Shown: positions 54,413 to 64,000 of the stretch, piece by piece
Layout: every line of letters starts with the position of its first letter
Position numbering within the stretch: position 1 is the first letter of the stretch
Assembly (NCBI GenBank): GCA_036429605.1
Contig: CM071589.1
Span: 1,922,001-1,986,000, forward strand
Direction: 5' to 3'
Length of the DNA: 64,000 nucleotides
Source: Cladobotryum mycophilum
Taxonomy: Eukaryota > Ascomycota > Sordariomycetes > Hypocreales > Hypocreaceae
Program-made: the position numbers and the translations under genes
Notes under the pieces: model-generated
The model's database searches: none
What the model saw: only the letters and a program-made list of their open reading frames with translations
What the model was told of the DNA's origin: nothing

Positions 54413-56671
54413 GGTTTGCGCCAGCTTAGTCAAGCTGTGCAACGAAGCAAGAATCGATGCAAGGTTGTTTTTTTTAGGTACGGAGACCCGGATCACCGCG
54501 GTCGGAACGCCCTTATTTATCTCTAGGATCTTGAACGAGGGGAAAAATGATGCTGTCGACAAGATCAAGTCTGTCGCTGTTCTTTCTGCCACTGCCAAAA
54601 ACGGCACCGAGCCAAAGTGCCCAATAAAATAAGTAGCGTAACAAGCTTATCGATCAAATCGAAAAAGCCACCTTTGCACACGCTCTCCCCACGTCTAGTA
54701 CAAGCAGTAGAGCAAAGCAGGGTAAGGGTTATACTCTGTAGCTTTGTAAACAGATAAGCAAGCAATCAAGCGATGAATGAAGAAGAAGAAGAAGAAGAAG
54801 AAGAATGAATGCCCCAGACAATATGAATGTCTTATTAGCAACGATGCATTGCTGACAAAAAAAGAATAGTAATAACTACCCCGTGGGAACTGAAACAGGA
54901 AAGATGCCACGCTGGCGGATGCGATGACGGGGTTTTCAATTCATAAAAATAAAACCGGGGGTACCAAACAGACAGACCCTCATTTCCCCCCCCTTCTCTT
55001 GCCCGTTTGTCTGTTGTTGTCTCTCTCAATGCAATGGGCGTCTCTCTTCTCAATAAGAATAGGATGGTAGCATTAGTAGCGTGTGCCTTGAGGGTTGGTA
55101 CCTACTCTAGCGGTAAAACTTGGATGCGTGGAGAAATACATACGGGAACCATGGAGACAGAAAGAGACAGAGAAGAGGGAGAGAGAGTCACGGTGAACGC
55201 CACTCACGCCCATGTTCTTTAGGAAATCTGTCCACAAGGAAATCATGTGCTTTCGTATCGTTACGAGTACAGGAGACCTGCCTAGACAGCACCTAGTAGT
55301 AAAGACATGTTGAAGGAATAAGTAATCCGTCAATCCATCAATCCATCCATCACAATAGTACCAGGCCAGGCCAAGCCTATTATCAGGCCATCATCCACAG
55401 TGGAAAAGACACCCAACATCTAGACGCCTTCCGTATTAGGAAATGCGACCAACACACCCTGAAGAAACCAAAAAAGGGCGGGACAGTGTGTGTGAAACTG
55501 CGAAGGAAGGATACGACGTTGGTTCAAAGTCACACCACCCTAAAATCCAACATGATTGATTATGTATGCATATTATCCGGGGAAGGCGAAACAGGGAAAT
55601 CTGACGGTTCCTCAGAACACGACGGAAACTACTTGCATTAAACCTACACTACCTTATATCACCACGTGTTATGTGGCCTGATGGACGGCACCATAACTCA
55701 GCATAGCACTGCTTACCTCGCATGTAGCCACGGTAGTACAAACAAATAAACAACACCGATATATTTATTTGCATCAACACAGGGCTGCATCGTGACCTGC
55801 GTCTTCCATTACACAACACATGCTAAAACGATCCCCCCCTTCCTATCCATGTTTGTTCACTCTAGCCTTTAATATGGTCTTACATGCTTGGTAATTAAGA
55901 GTTCCTGCCCGGTTTCACCTATCAGCATCGGCCCTGCTGATCCCTTTCCAACTTCAATTCGGGATTACTACTATACGCGCATACAACAACCAGACAAGTA
56001 TTATTATATATTTCGTTCCGTCAATGGCATCATCCTCTTTGATCCAACCGTGTTTTTCCAGATTGTCCTCAATTCCATCTATGTAAGCCTAACCAATCGC
56101 CTACATTTATCCCTCAATCGTAGCATCCAGTGCCCTCATTAAAAAAACAACATGTGTCAACTCATTCGGCTGGCGTTCATTCAACCCTGGAGAGCTAACT
56201 AATCATCGTCTCCAACACAAAAAGAAAAGGGACATGAGAAAACTCGAGGCGAGCGCCAGCCACGGCAATATGCGTTGCACTGCACTTTCAAACAACCCAA
56301 ACTTACCCAAAGGTAAACGTCAAAGCAAATCCCGTCTTCAGCTCTTCGTCGCCGCAAACAAGATGCTGGGGGGTTAAAGCAGGGGCAAAGGCTGGAGTAA
56401 CAAGAAGGAGCATCAACCAGCTCGTAGGTCCCTTGACCCAAGATTATCGTAATATGCAGACCGTAAAATCGTGACAAGGACGTGAAACAAGAGACGGCTC
56501 ATTCAGCGTGAGCTGATGCGGGAAATCCGGAGCTATCGTACATAGAGTTGAGAGCGAGCCCATCAAAACGGCTCACTGGGGAGGTTGGTAATTGAGAGGG
56601 CGTCTATTATTTTTTTTGCTCTGGTTAACGCGCTTTCTTTGGCAATGGAATCGCGCTGCAAGAAAATGGAC
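54413..56671. other. Intergenic between ERO1 and CKS1
   Basis: About 2.3 kb with no supported gene. It contains a GAA repeat at 54779-54804 and several short homopolymers. It should hold the ERO1 promoter and the CKS1 3' region. Confidence 0.45.
54779..54804. repeat. GAA trinucleotide repeat
   Basis: About eight GAA units upstream of ERO1. Confidence 0.9.
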
Positions 56672-57194
56672 CTACTTGAAGAGGAGAATATGTGGCTCCG
56701 GCTCATGGACCTCGTAGTGCTCCCAGCCGAGACTCTGAAGAAAAAAGGTTGTCAGCAATGTTCCATCTCCAACCGTCAGTAGTGGCACGCGGTGATGCGA
56801 TGCGATGCGATGCGGTGACGGGGCGCTCCTCACCTGTGTGATTCCGATAGCCCGCCATTCCTCTTCCCACAAGAGTTTCAATGTGCCCTTTGAACTGTCG
56901 TGATAGTCCTTTGGTATCGCCTTGAGCATCGTTTTTGGTAGTTGGACGTGACGGTACTCGAATTCGCTGTCAGAGTATCTGCGCGGTGTGTGAGCATGTC
57001 GCCCAAAAAGTTTCTCTCCCCTCCCCTCCCCCTGGCTTTCCCTCTCGCGTTCCCCGCCTCGCCCCTGATGTTGCAAAAACTCACCTGGCGGAATAGTGAA
57101 TGGAGTCAATGTACTCTTCAAGTCGCGCGCGCTCGGCGTCGGTCAAGGGTCGCGGCGCCTTGTTCCGGCGGGTTGTGTCAATGTCCATGGGCAT
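56672..57194 (-). CDS. cks1: Cyclin-dependent kinase regulatory subunit CKS1
   Basis: Three exons, 57194-57085, 56978-56834 and 56734-56672, encode 105 residues. The introns are GT...AG and the phases join exactly. The sequence is the nearly invariant Cks fold: RLEEYIDSIHYSARYSDSEF, EYRHVQLPKTM, LLWEEEWRAIGITQSLGWEH, and HEPEPHILLFK. HxPEPH is the hinge that controls strand exchange, and the conserved basic/aromatic residues form the phosphate-binding pocket. Cks1 binds cyclin-dependent kinase and primes multisite phosphorylation in the cell cycle. The N-terminal extension (MPMDIDTTRRNKAPRPLTDA) is typical for filamentous fungi. The second intron contains a GCGAT repeat. Confidence 0.96.
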
Positions 57195-59208
57195 CTTGTA
57201 TGCTTGTCGTTGTTGTTGTTTTTCTTGTGTCGCTTCTCAAGCTTGTGATGCGGTTTAACTCTCTAGCAGTGCGGCGGTCACCTTCTTTATGGGGCGGCAA
57301 TTGATGCGTGGGGGTCCCCCTTGTTTGCCTTGGGACAGAACAAACACACACACACACACAAACAAAAGTTTCAAGGGTCGCTTCGTAACAATTCGTTTCG
57401 GTCGGATCGAAGAGCGCAAAAAGTTGTTTTGATGCGGAAGAACCAAAGCTTTTGAAAGTCAAAGAGGAAGGGGAAACGAAAAAGAAGGAGAGAGAGAGAA
57501 AAAAGCAACGACAGGCGAGGGCGAGAGGGGCAGCAGGTCGTTTTTGAGAGGTGGAGCACGAGGCTTCGATTGATGATGGGTTGAATAAGGTACTTTGCTG
57601 ATCGAACGAATGATTGTGAGCCGCGCGCTGGTTGGGGAGAGAGAAGCTGAGTCACGCACCCCGATGTCAGATTCTCAAATGGAAGCTGCGACAAATGCAA
57701 AGAAGCAGGAAGGACAAAAGAGGAACTAAGAGACGGGGGGACACAAAAGACGCGCACAACACGGCGAAGGTGAGGTGAGGTGAAGTTGAGGTGAGGTAAG
57801 GGTCAAGGCGGGGTGGGATTTTTTTTTCTGGAGGGGATGGTTTGGAGAGGAGGAGGAGTTACTTAATTACTGGATGTGACAGGATCTTGAAGCGGGATAG
57901 CTTAATCAAGTAAACAAACCAAAAAAGAAAGACCTTGCCTGTAAGATTCAAGCGGCCCAAAAATAAAGCCCCAGTTTCAGTGGGTCAACGTGTCGTGTCT
58001 ACACCACACAAACAAGACAGGGATGGATGCTTTACTTGGACGAGACAGACCGCTGTCGCTCGTCAGACGTCAATGATTTGATGTGTATGGGGTAGGGAGT
58101 ATGATGATTGATTTATAGGATGAGCAATTCATACACGTAAGTGAATTGGGATAATAGAAGGGACAGAGAGGAACAATAGATATTGTATTCAGAGTCAGAA
58201 TCATATGAACTTGGATATTCACATCAGATGGATAAGATATTCCCTTCACGTCCTTTACCAACTAAATCAACAATCTTGCTGCTCTCAAACTTCTACCTAC
58301 TCCCCTCAGCCGACCGCCACACCAGTACTTCGAGCGCTTCCCAAGTGGTCACACCTGCGTCTCTGGTGGCCAACGGACATTTCCATCGCGCTGCCAGTCA
58401 CCAACAAAACAACGAAACATCCCGCCCGTTGAGAACATCTGAGACACGAGAAACCCGCTTCTTAGCAATAAATGCCCCCCTTCGCCAGGCCATGCCGAAC
58501 ATCGGTGTTGCCCTCTGGACCCTTCTTCAATCCCCTTCCAACGAAAGCATGTGAGTTTCTTCCCGTTCAGGGGAGGGGAGGGGAGGGGGAGCTTAGAAAC
58601 CCTGACAACCTGTGCTTATGATGTCAAAAAGTCGATCAATTGGTTCTCCCAGGAGACCATGTCGCCTTACCTACCCCTCCCTCCTTCCCCCCTTTCCGTC
58701 GTGATCTTGATGCATGACCATCCGTCTTCTGAATCCGTTTTTGGCGGTTCCAGAACTGGGCCCTCCCTCAGACCCGCGTATCTGTGCGTTTGCAGGTCCA
58801 AGTTCCAGACGGCGTTGCTATCCTTGGTATAGAAACGGAAGGCTTGAATTGCTGCCCCGCTATTTCACGGGCATCATGAGGTGAAAAAAATCACAAAATA
58901 CAATGCTTGCCATTCACAGACCCTCAGAGCTACTGCATGCTAAATACGACTAAAAAAAGAGCATCCATGTATTTAACGCATGCCGATTAATAGCAGTGCG
59001 CCGGCGAAAATCCCGGCTTGCCGAGGTTGTATTGATGCAATATTGCCGTCTACCTATTCTATGGGGGAAACGAAGGTTCCTTACCTCTCGCTTCCATGGA
59101 TGCTATGCTTCCATCTGCAGTGTCACCATTCATCCTTGTTACCGTAAAGAGTGCATAGCAGCTCCTGATGCGGCAACTTCTCGCTTGCCCGTTTGTAGCA
59201 GTTTAATC
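57195..59208. other. Intergenic between CKS1 and USB1
   Basis: About 2.0 kb upstream of CKS1 and downstream of USB1. It has a CA repeat at 57342-57361, purine-rich tracts near 57450-57560, and a GAGGT-type repeat near 57760-57800. No gene is supported. Confidence 0.45.
57342..57361. repeat. CA dinucleotide repeat
   Basis: About ten CA units in the CKS1 upstream region. Confidence 0.9.
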
Positions 59209-60326
59209 CTACTTCTGGCTGCTTTTTCTTTTTCTTCTCCTTCTTTTTCGGTTAAAGTCCAAATAGGGACTTTGATGCTTCTCGCAAAGAATCACGGCTG
59301 TTTCCCCCTTGGCCAAAGCTATGTGACTCACCACATTGCCAACCTTTGCTTTGACGCCGGATACTTCAATTTTCCATGATTGAACTTGTCTAAATTGCTT
59401 GGCCTCGAACGGTTCGAGCGCCTTCAAAGTCACCTCATCGACCGGAAGGCCAAGCGCCCAGCCAATGGATATGTGAAATGCGTCATCGGCTGACTCGTGC
59501 TTATTCTCCTGATAAAGGACCGGTTGGTCAAATCGCATAGAAACATCATTGCATGCCGTTAACAGGGCCACAAGCTCTGGATTCGGCGACGCCATCAACC
59601 TCTCCTCGGCCTTGCTTGCTACTTGGAGTATAAGAAATGTGCGATTTGAGTCGGGAGATCGGTACCAGGCCAATCTTCGAGGCGTGACGGAAAACACACC
59701 GGCACGACAGTTCCGAATGGCAGATGAAACCTTGTCGAGATACTCATCCTTATTGGAAGTGCTCAGAGCAATAGGTCGCGATAGACTGATGTGGAGAGGT
59801 AATGGCGCCCCCAGATCGCTAGTTAGAAAGTTGTGTAGCTGCAAACCACGACCGAGTGCCTTGTCAACCTGATTCACCAACTGGACAAGAACGTCGTACT
59901 GTGCTCTGGTTGGATGCCCTGAGTAACATTAGCTTCAAAGGTTAAAATAAAATAAAAAACTACGGGTTGTGCCCCGGAACGGAGGGCGGTTTGACGACGG
60001 CCCTTACATTCAATGTACAAATGCGATGGCCAGTTGCCTACCACGTGAGGTATTTGCCTCTTGCGGCCCTGGTGCAAGCTTGGATCGTCAACAACGCTTT
60101 GGCGGACGGTGGATGCGTAGAGGTCGTGGAATGCCGGAGGCAATGGTGGCAATTCGGACTCGGGGGCTGCCGGGACGGCTCTCTCGGGAGCTGTTCGAGA
60201 TCCACTGTCATCTAACGGCTTGCTCTTGAGCCGCTTGGCCGGGGGCTCCGGTGCTGGTGATTCCTGCTCATCCTCGGAATTGGAGGCAGAAGAAGGGGAG
60301 GAGGATGAATAGTTGACAAGGGCCAT
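59209..60326 (-). CDS. usb1: U6 snRNA phosphodiesterase USB1
   Basis: Two exons, 60326-60008 and 59918-59209, encode 342 residues; the intron is gtaagg...ctcag in phase 1. The protein belongs to the Usb1/HVSL family (PF09749) of the 2H phosphoesterase superfamily. Its two catalytic HxS motifs are LHISLSR (H149) and FHISIGW (H255). Other family marks are IPHVVGNWPSHLYIEW and YRSPDSNRTFLILQV. Usb1 trims the 3' end of U6 snRNA in the nucleus. The N-terminus is serine- and acid-rich with a basic patch PPAKRLKSK that could be a nuclear signal. The C-terminus is a basic run, RKRRRRKRK. Both features fit a nuclear enzyme. Confidence 0.93.
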
Positions 60327-62326
60327 GAGTGATGATTCACCAAGAGTGTTGAAGATTTGGTTTTTGCAAAACGCCAAATGTGGAGGTATCAAAGTACCGA
60401 GAAAAAGTCACTGCACTGTTTCGTGCCACGATTGGGCTGCCAAAGTAGGTACCCGTTCAGCCCCCCCCCCCCCAAATCGCGTGTTGTTGTCCGGTAGGCC
60501 AGCGGAGCCAGCATCGCGTTGCCATTAATAGACTCGGAAACCTTCATTCAATATGTACCGCCTCGATTTCGGTGTCCCTTCCTTTTGAGTCCAGATGGGC
60601 GATTGTCAAACCAATCCGTGTAACTCTTTTCATCGAGACCAGAGAGGACAAGACAAGACAAGAAAAGAAAATCAAGTCTCGACTCAGAAAACTACGTATA
60701 GCCTTCCACGTCTACACTACATACATTCGCGAGGGTCGACTATTCCAGACCGCATGTCGATCTTCCCGCAGTTGAGGACCCAGAGCCACGCCCTACCCGG
60801 TCTAGAAGCTGACAGTTGGTGGCGCAAAGATTGCTGGACCGACCGCCTAATCAGCAGCGAGAAGAGAGTTATTAGTTGCGGGTGTTATTCCTGTGTGAAG
60901 AAGCACTATAATAATTTAGATTTGGGGGAATAAGGCTTCTTAGACCTCATGGCGTAGGTGTGGCTTAAAAGGGCTGGTATGTTAGGGGGACTGTTCCTGA
61001 GGGACGACGTGGATAAATTTAGCTCACGAGGCACAAGAAGCATCCATACATTACTGCGAGGCTTTCGATGACTGCCTGGCACATGTTTCCATCGAGATCG
61101 GGAGAAGGAACAAACACAATGTCTTGGGTGTTTCTTGATTGTCAGTTCATCTATACTGTATTTGAAAAGCTGTGCGTGTGTGTATACAACCTGCATGAGT
61201 TGTTCATGTAGAGAAATGATCAGCCGCATCTGATCACTCACCTTGGCCAGTGACTGCGTAATGAGAGGTACGTCGCTCGTCTCAATTTCTACTGTATCAA
61301 CCCCGCAATAATAGGTTTCCTTGTCGCCTAGAAAGGTGTAGGAGGTACCAGGTAGAGCAGTATTATCACTGTACATGCACATGTATTGCACTGTATAGCC
61401 ACTGTATAGCTTGCTGTAGAGCAAAAGTTACTCTATTTGGACAGCTTAGTCGACCTCAGGATCATCTCGATGAGCACTTGACTTGTAATTACTGTGACTG
61501 CCCATGTGATGATGGATGACCCGAATTAAACAAAGTCTCATTATTACCGAAAGACAATTTGCCTGAAGCCTAAACGAAACAACCTTTGGGAAACGCTCGC
61601 CATACAAAAGTCAACAGGCAGATATGCAACTCTCTTCAGGGTCCAGGCTCCCTGTTCGTCTACCGATTGACTTTTAGAGGGCCCGAGAGACTTTCTTGGG
61701 GGCGGCATGGTTGGGTTGACCTGGCATAGGCTTTTTGGCGTTGCATAGCCTCGCCACACACCACATACACACACACACACACACACACACCTACTGCACA
61801 CCACAAGATTTGACTCAAACTCGGGTGCGAATGGTGGGAGCGCGGGTGAGCTTTATAGCTCGTGGCTGCATATGTGCCTTGCTTGAAACTCTCTACTGGA
61901 CGCGTGGTGGGAGAGGTTTCTTTGATGAGATTCAAATAAATAGAAGCCGTCCCCCCATGTTCCCAAGAATCTTCAGGTCTCTCGATATCAACCATTCACA
62001 CTACTCGGCATACCATACTCTGCATACCATACTCAACATCCTCAGCTCAGCTCACTCCATCAACTTCACTTTGAATCATTCATTCATTCATTCTACTCGA
62101 TAACAAGTAACAACAGCACCATCGACCTAGGCTTTTCTTGACCTGCCAGATACATACCGACTCTTGTGCGACATCTGTCAAGTCAGCCCTGAAACGAAAC
62201 ACAGCAATCATCACCCTACACCTACCTATAGATACTTGAACGATTCCTCGGCACCCTTAGAAATCCAACTCACATCTCTCGATCAGCACCTACTTCGGCT
62301 TATTTACTATATTCAACGACAACAAA
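60327..62326. other. Intergenic between USB1 and PAL1
   Basis: A divergent region of 2.0 kb. It contains a CA repeat at 61767-61790 and repeated CATTC near 62077-62092. The last part, rich in CATC/ACC and pyrimidines, is probably the PAL1 leader. A minus-strand frame at 60906-61424 has no family match. Confidence 0.45.
61767..61790. repeat. CA dinucleotide repeat
   Basis: About twelve CA units between USB1 and PAL1. Confidence 0.9.
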
Positions 62327-64000
62327 ATGCCTAAGAAGCACACCAAGATGGATTCCATTGATAAGGAATGGGTAAGTAACAATATTCATAAGCATTTCCT
62401 ATTCTGTCCCCTGTGCCCCAGTTTATCAATATCCATCATCCCACTACCCACCCATCACTGCGCCTGCGTCGTCACCCTTTGACCACTCACCCACACACCC
62501 ACCAATCCACCACCTCCATCTTTTTAATGCCTTATCCTTCCGATCTGCCCCCGATTGCATGCAATTACAGAGGAAGAACCCTGAGAACCCTGAAGATCGT
62601 CTTGCGTCACCGCTCCCGGCTTCAGCGGAGCCAAGGGTCCTCTTCCTTTTTTTCCTTTCCTTTCCTTTCCTTCCCCGATGCACATCGGAATTGGATGATG
62701 TTAGCGATGACGAAGAAGACATCATAATTCTCTCTTGTCTTTTTTTGCATCAACACATATCACATTGATGCTTTTTTTTGCCACCATCGCAATGCCCGAA
62801 CAAAGTCCACTAACACTCACACAGGCGCGCAAATATATACTCGACCCTCTGACTGCTCCCGAACCCAGCCAAGAAACTGGTCCCGGTTCATCTCACTACA
62901 ACCATCGCCGTGCTTCGTATAACCAGCTTCAGGCCCAAGCTGCTGCATCCCAACAATCGCTTCATCAACAACAACAGCCGCCCAGCATTGAAAGCAGCGA
63001 CGACAAGGAAATCATGACGTCCACTCCACTTCGCAAGACCCGTAGTGGAAGCAGCAACCACAGCAAGAGTGACAGCAGCCATCAAATTCTCACTCCTCCA
63101 GGCTCTGCCAGCCCAACCAGCCCACTCCACCCCTCCAATCCCTACTCACCACGCCACTCGTCATCCCGTGGCTCGCCCAGCAAGGAACTGCTGACTCCTC
63201 CCAACTCTCCTTTGAACAGTGCTGAACAGCGCAACGTTTCGCACAACCGTCATCGCTCTCTCAGCGGGCGATTCCAGGGCGACATGTCGCATCGTCCTCT
63301 TGACATGCTCCAGCAGGATAACCGTGCTGCGGGCCGGGTGCACCGTCACCGCAAGCGCATCTCCGATGTGGACATTATTGACTCTCTTGATACTATCGGA
63401 GGTACTTACCACCACGGCGGACCTTATGATGCCACTATGCTCAGCCGAAATCTGAGCTGGAAAACTTCTCCTCTTGCTGCCGTACACGACTCGAACATGG
63501 AGGCCATTCGAGCTACACCCAAGGAGTTTATCATCGACTCGCTTGAGCGACACATGCCCTTGCAGGGTACGGCAACTGTTCCACCTGGAAGTTTTGACAT
63601 GCGCGGCAAGAAGATGGAATACAATGAGGGGCCGGACCTTATGAGGGAACCCGATGCTCCTGGTGGTCCATACAAGCGCTGGGCCGATATCGTAGGTCGC
63701 CGTCTGAAGATTACCATCAAAGCCATGACTTTGCATTAACCGCTCCCACTACAGAAGTATCACCCTGATGATCTCAAGGGCAAGGGTGAGCCATCATACA
63801 CTCTTGAAAAGGATTTAAAGGAAAAGAAGCGCCAACAACGCGGCGAACCCATGGAATTTGAGATGCGCACTGGTATCGGCCGTCCTGGTCCGCGCATGCC
63901 AAACACTCATCAACGCAGTTTTAGCGAGGCAGCCGCCCCCGTTGGTCTCTCTACCGGTAACAGCTTTGGGAATTCTGACCTCCAACGACGAGACTCGACT
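62327..64000 (+). CDS. pal1: Pal1-family cell morphology protein, partial (runs off the window)
   Basis: Exons 62327-62371, 62825-63691 and 63755 to beyond the window end. The first exon encodes MPKKHTKMDSIDKEW; a 453-nt intron (gtaagt...cacag) then joins it in phase 0 to ARKYILDPLTAPEPS, which restores the expected start of the Pal1 domain. Further marks are ELLTPPNSP, ISDVDIIDSLDTIGG, YHHGGPYDATMLSRN, PKEFIIDSLERHMPLQGTA and GGPYKRWADIKYHPDDLKGK. The last exon continues YTLEKDLKEKKR. Between them lies a Q-, S- and H-rich low-complexity region. Pal1 (PF08316) associates with the cell cortex and endocytic sites and helps maintain cell shape in fungi. The C-terminus is outside the window. Confidence 0.9.

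Noticed and set aside
60906..61424. 172-residue minus-strand frame between USB1 and PAL1
   Set aside because: Part looks helical, but there is no family match, no plausible promoter context and it covers simple sequence; not supported as a gene.
62571..62768. RKNPENPEDRLA frame as a second exon of PAL1
   Set aside because: It has a good acceptor but no strong donor, and direct joining of the first exon to 62825 gives the expected Pal1 start.

Overview
This window looks like nuclear DNA from a filamentous ascomycete, most likely a Sordariomycete of hypocrealean type. That placement is an inference. It rests on genes split by short introns of about 50-110 nt with GTRNGT donors and YAG acceptors, a Zn(II)2Cys6 regulator, a Pal1 morphogenesis protein, a stand-alone eS30 without a ubiquitin-like fusion, and small cysteine-rich secreted proteins with the class II hydrophobin spacing, a family restricted to Ascomycota. 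No transposon, CRISPR array or prokaryotic-type operon was seen.

Layout. 1-5.7 kb: a trans-sulfuration-type PLP enzyme, an intact kinase-fold gene that has lost its catalytic loop aspartate, and a broken paralogue that kept it. 7.3-11.6 kb: a fungal sulfotransferase-like P-loop protein, a phytanoyl-CoA-dioxygenase-family enzyme, and a Zn2Cys6 regulator convergent with the dioxygenase (29 bp between stop codons). 12.4-16.8 kb: a coiled-coil protein of unknown function and a long disordered protein with a cysteine-rich C-terminus. 16.8-21.7 kb is gene-poor. 21.7-34.8 kb is a housekeeping block: PAF acetylhydrolase, ribosomal protein eS30, exon-junction protein Y14, the SEA/GATOR2 subunit Rtc1, a UVRAG/Vps38-like protein and a NUDT15-like Nudix hydrolase. 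38-44.5 kb: a secreted serine hydrolase, a DUF4246 protein, a tubby-like protein and a short-chain dehydrogenase. An intron-containing tRNA-Leu(CAG) lies at 45.0 kb. 45.5-52.6 kb is the most unusual part: an array on the minus strand of three hydrophobin-like genes and three relics, with duplicated upstream DNA and many simple repeats. 52.6-64 kb: ERO1, CKS1, USB1 and the start of PAL1.

A second theme is sequence quality or mutation. Five protein-coding genes (PLP enzyme, cysteine-tail protein, Y14, Rtc1, short-chain dehydrogenase) and the kinase relic each contain a frame break. In every case the family-like reading frame returns if one G or C is added, and in five of the six the site is a run of five or six G/C. 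The simplest reading is homopolymer under-calling in the assembly, so these genes should not be called dead without checking reads.

Functional links. Rtc1 (nutrient signalling to TORC1) and the UVRAG-like protein (PI3-kinase complex, endosome/autophagy) lie tail to tail. eS30 and Y14 share a TCACGTGA palindrome in their upstream regions. The dioxygenase, its convergent regulator and the sulfotransferase-like gene could form a small metabolic module, but no backbone synthase is visible.
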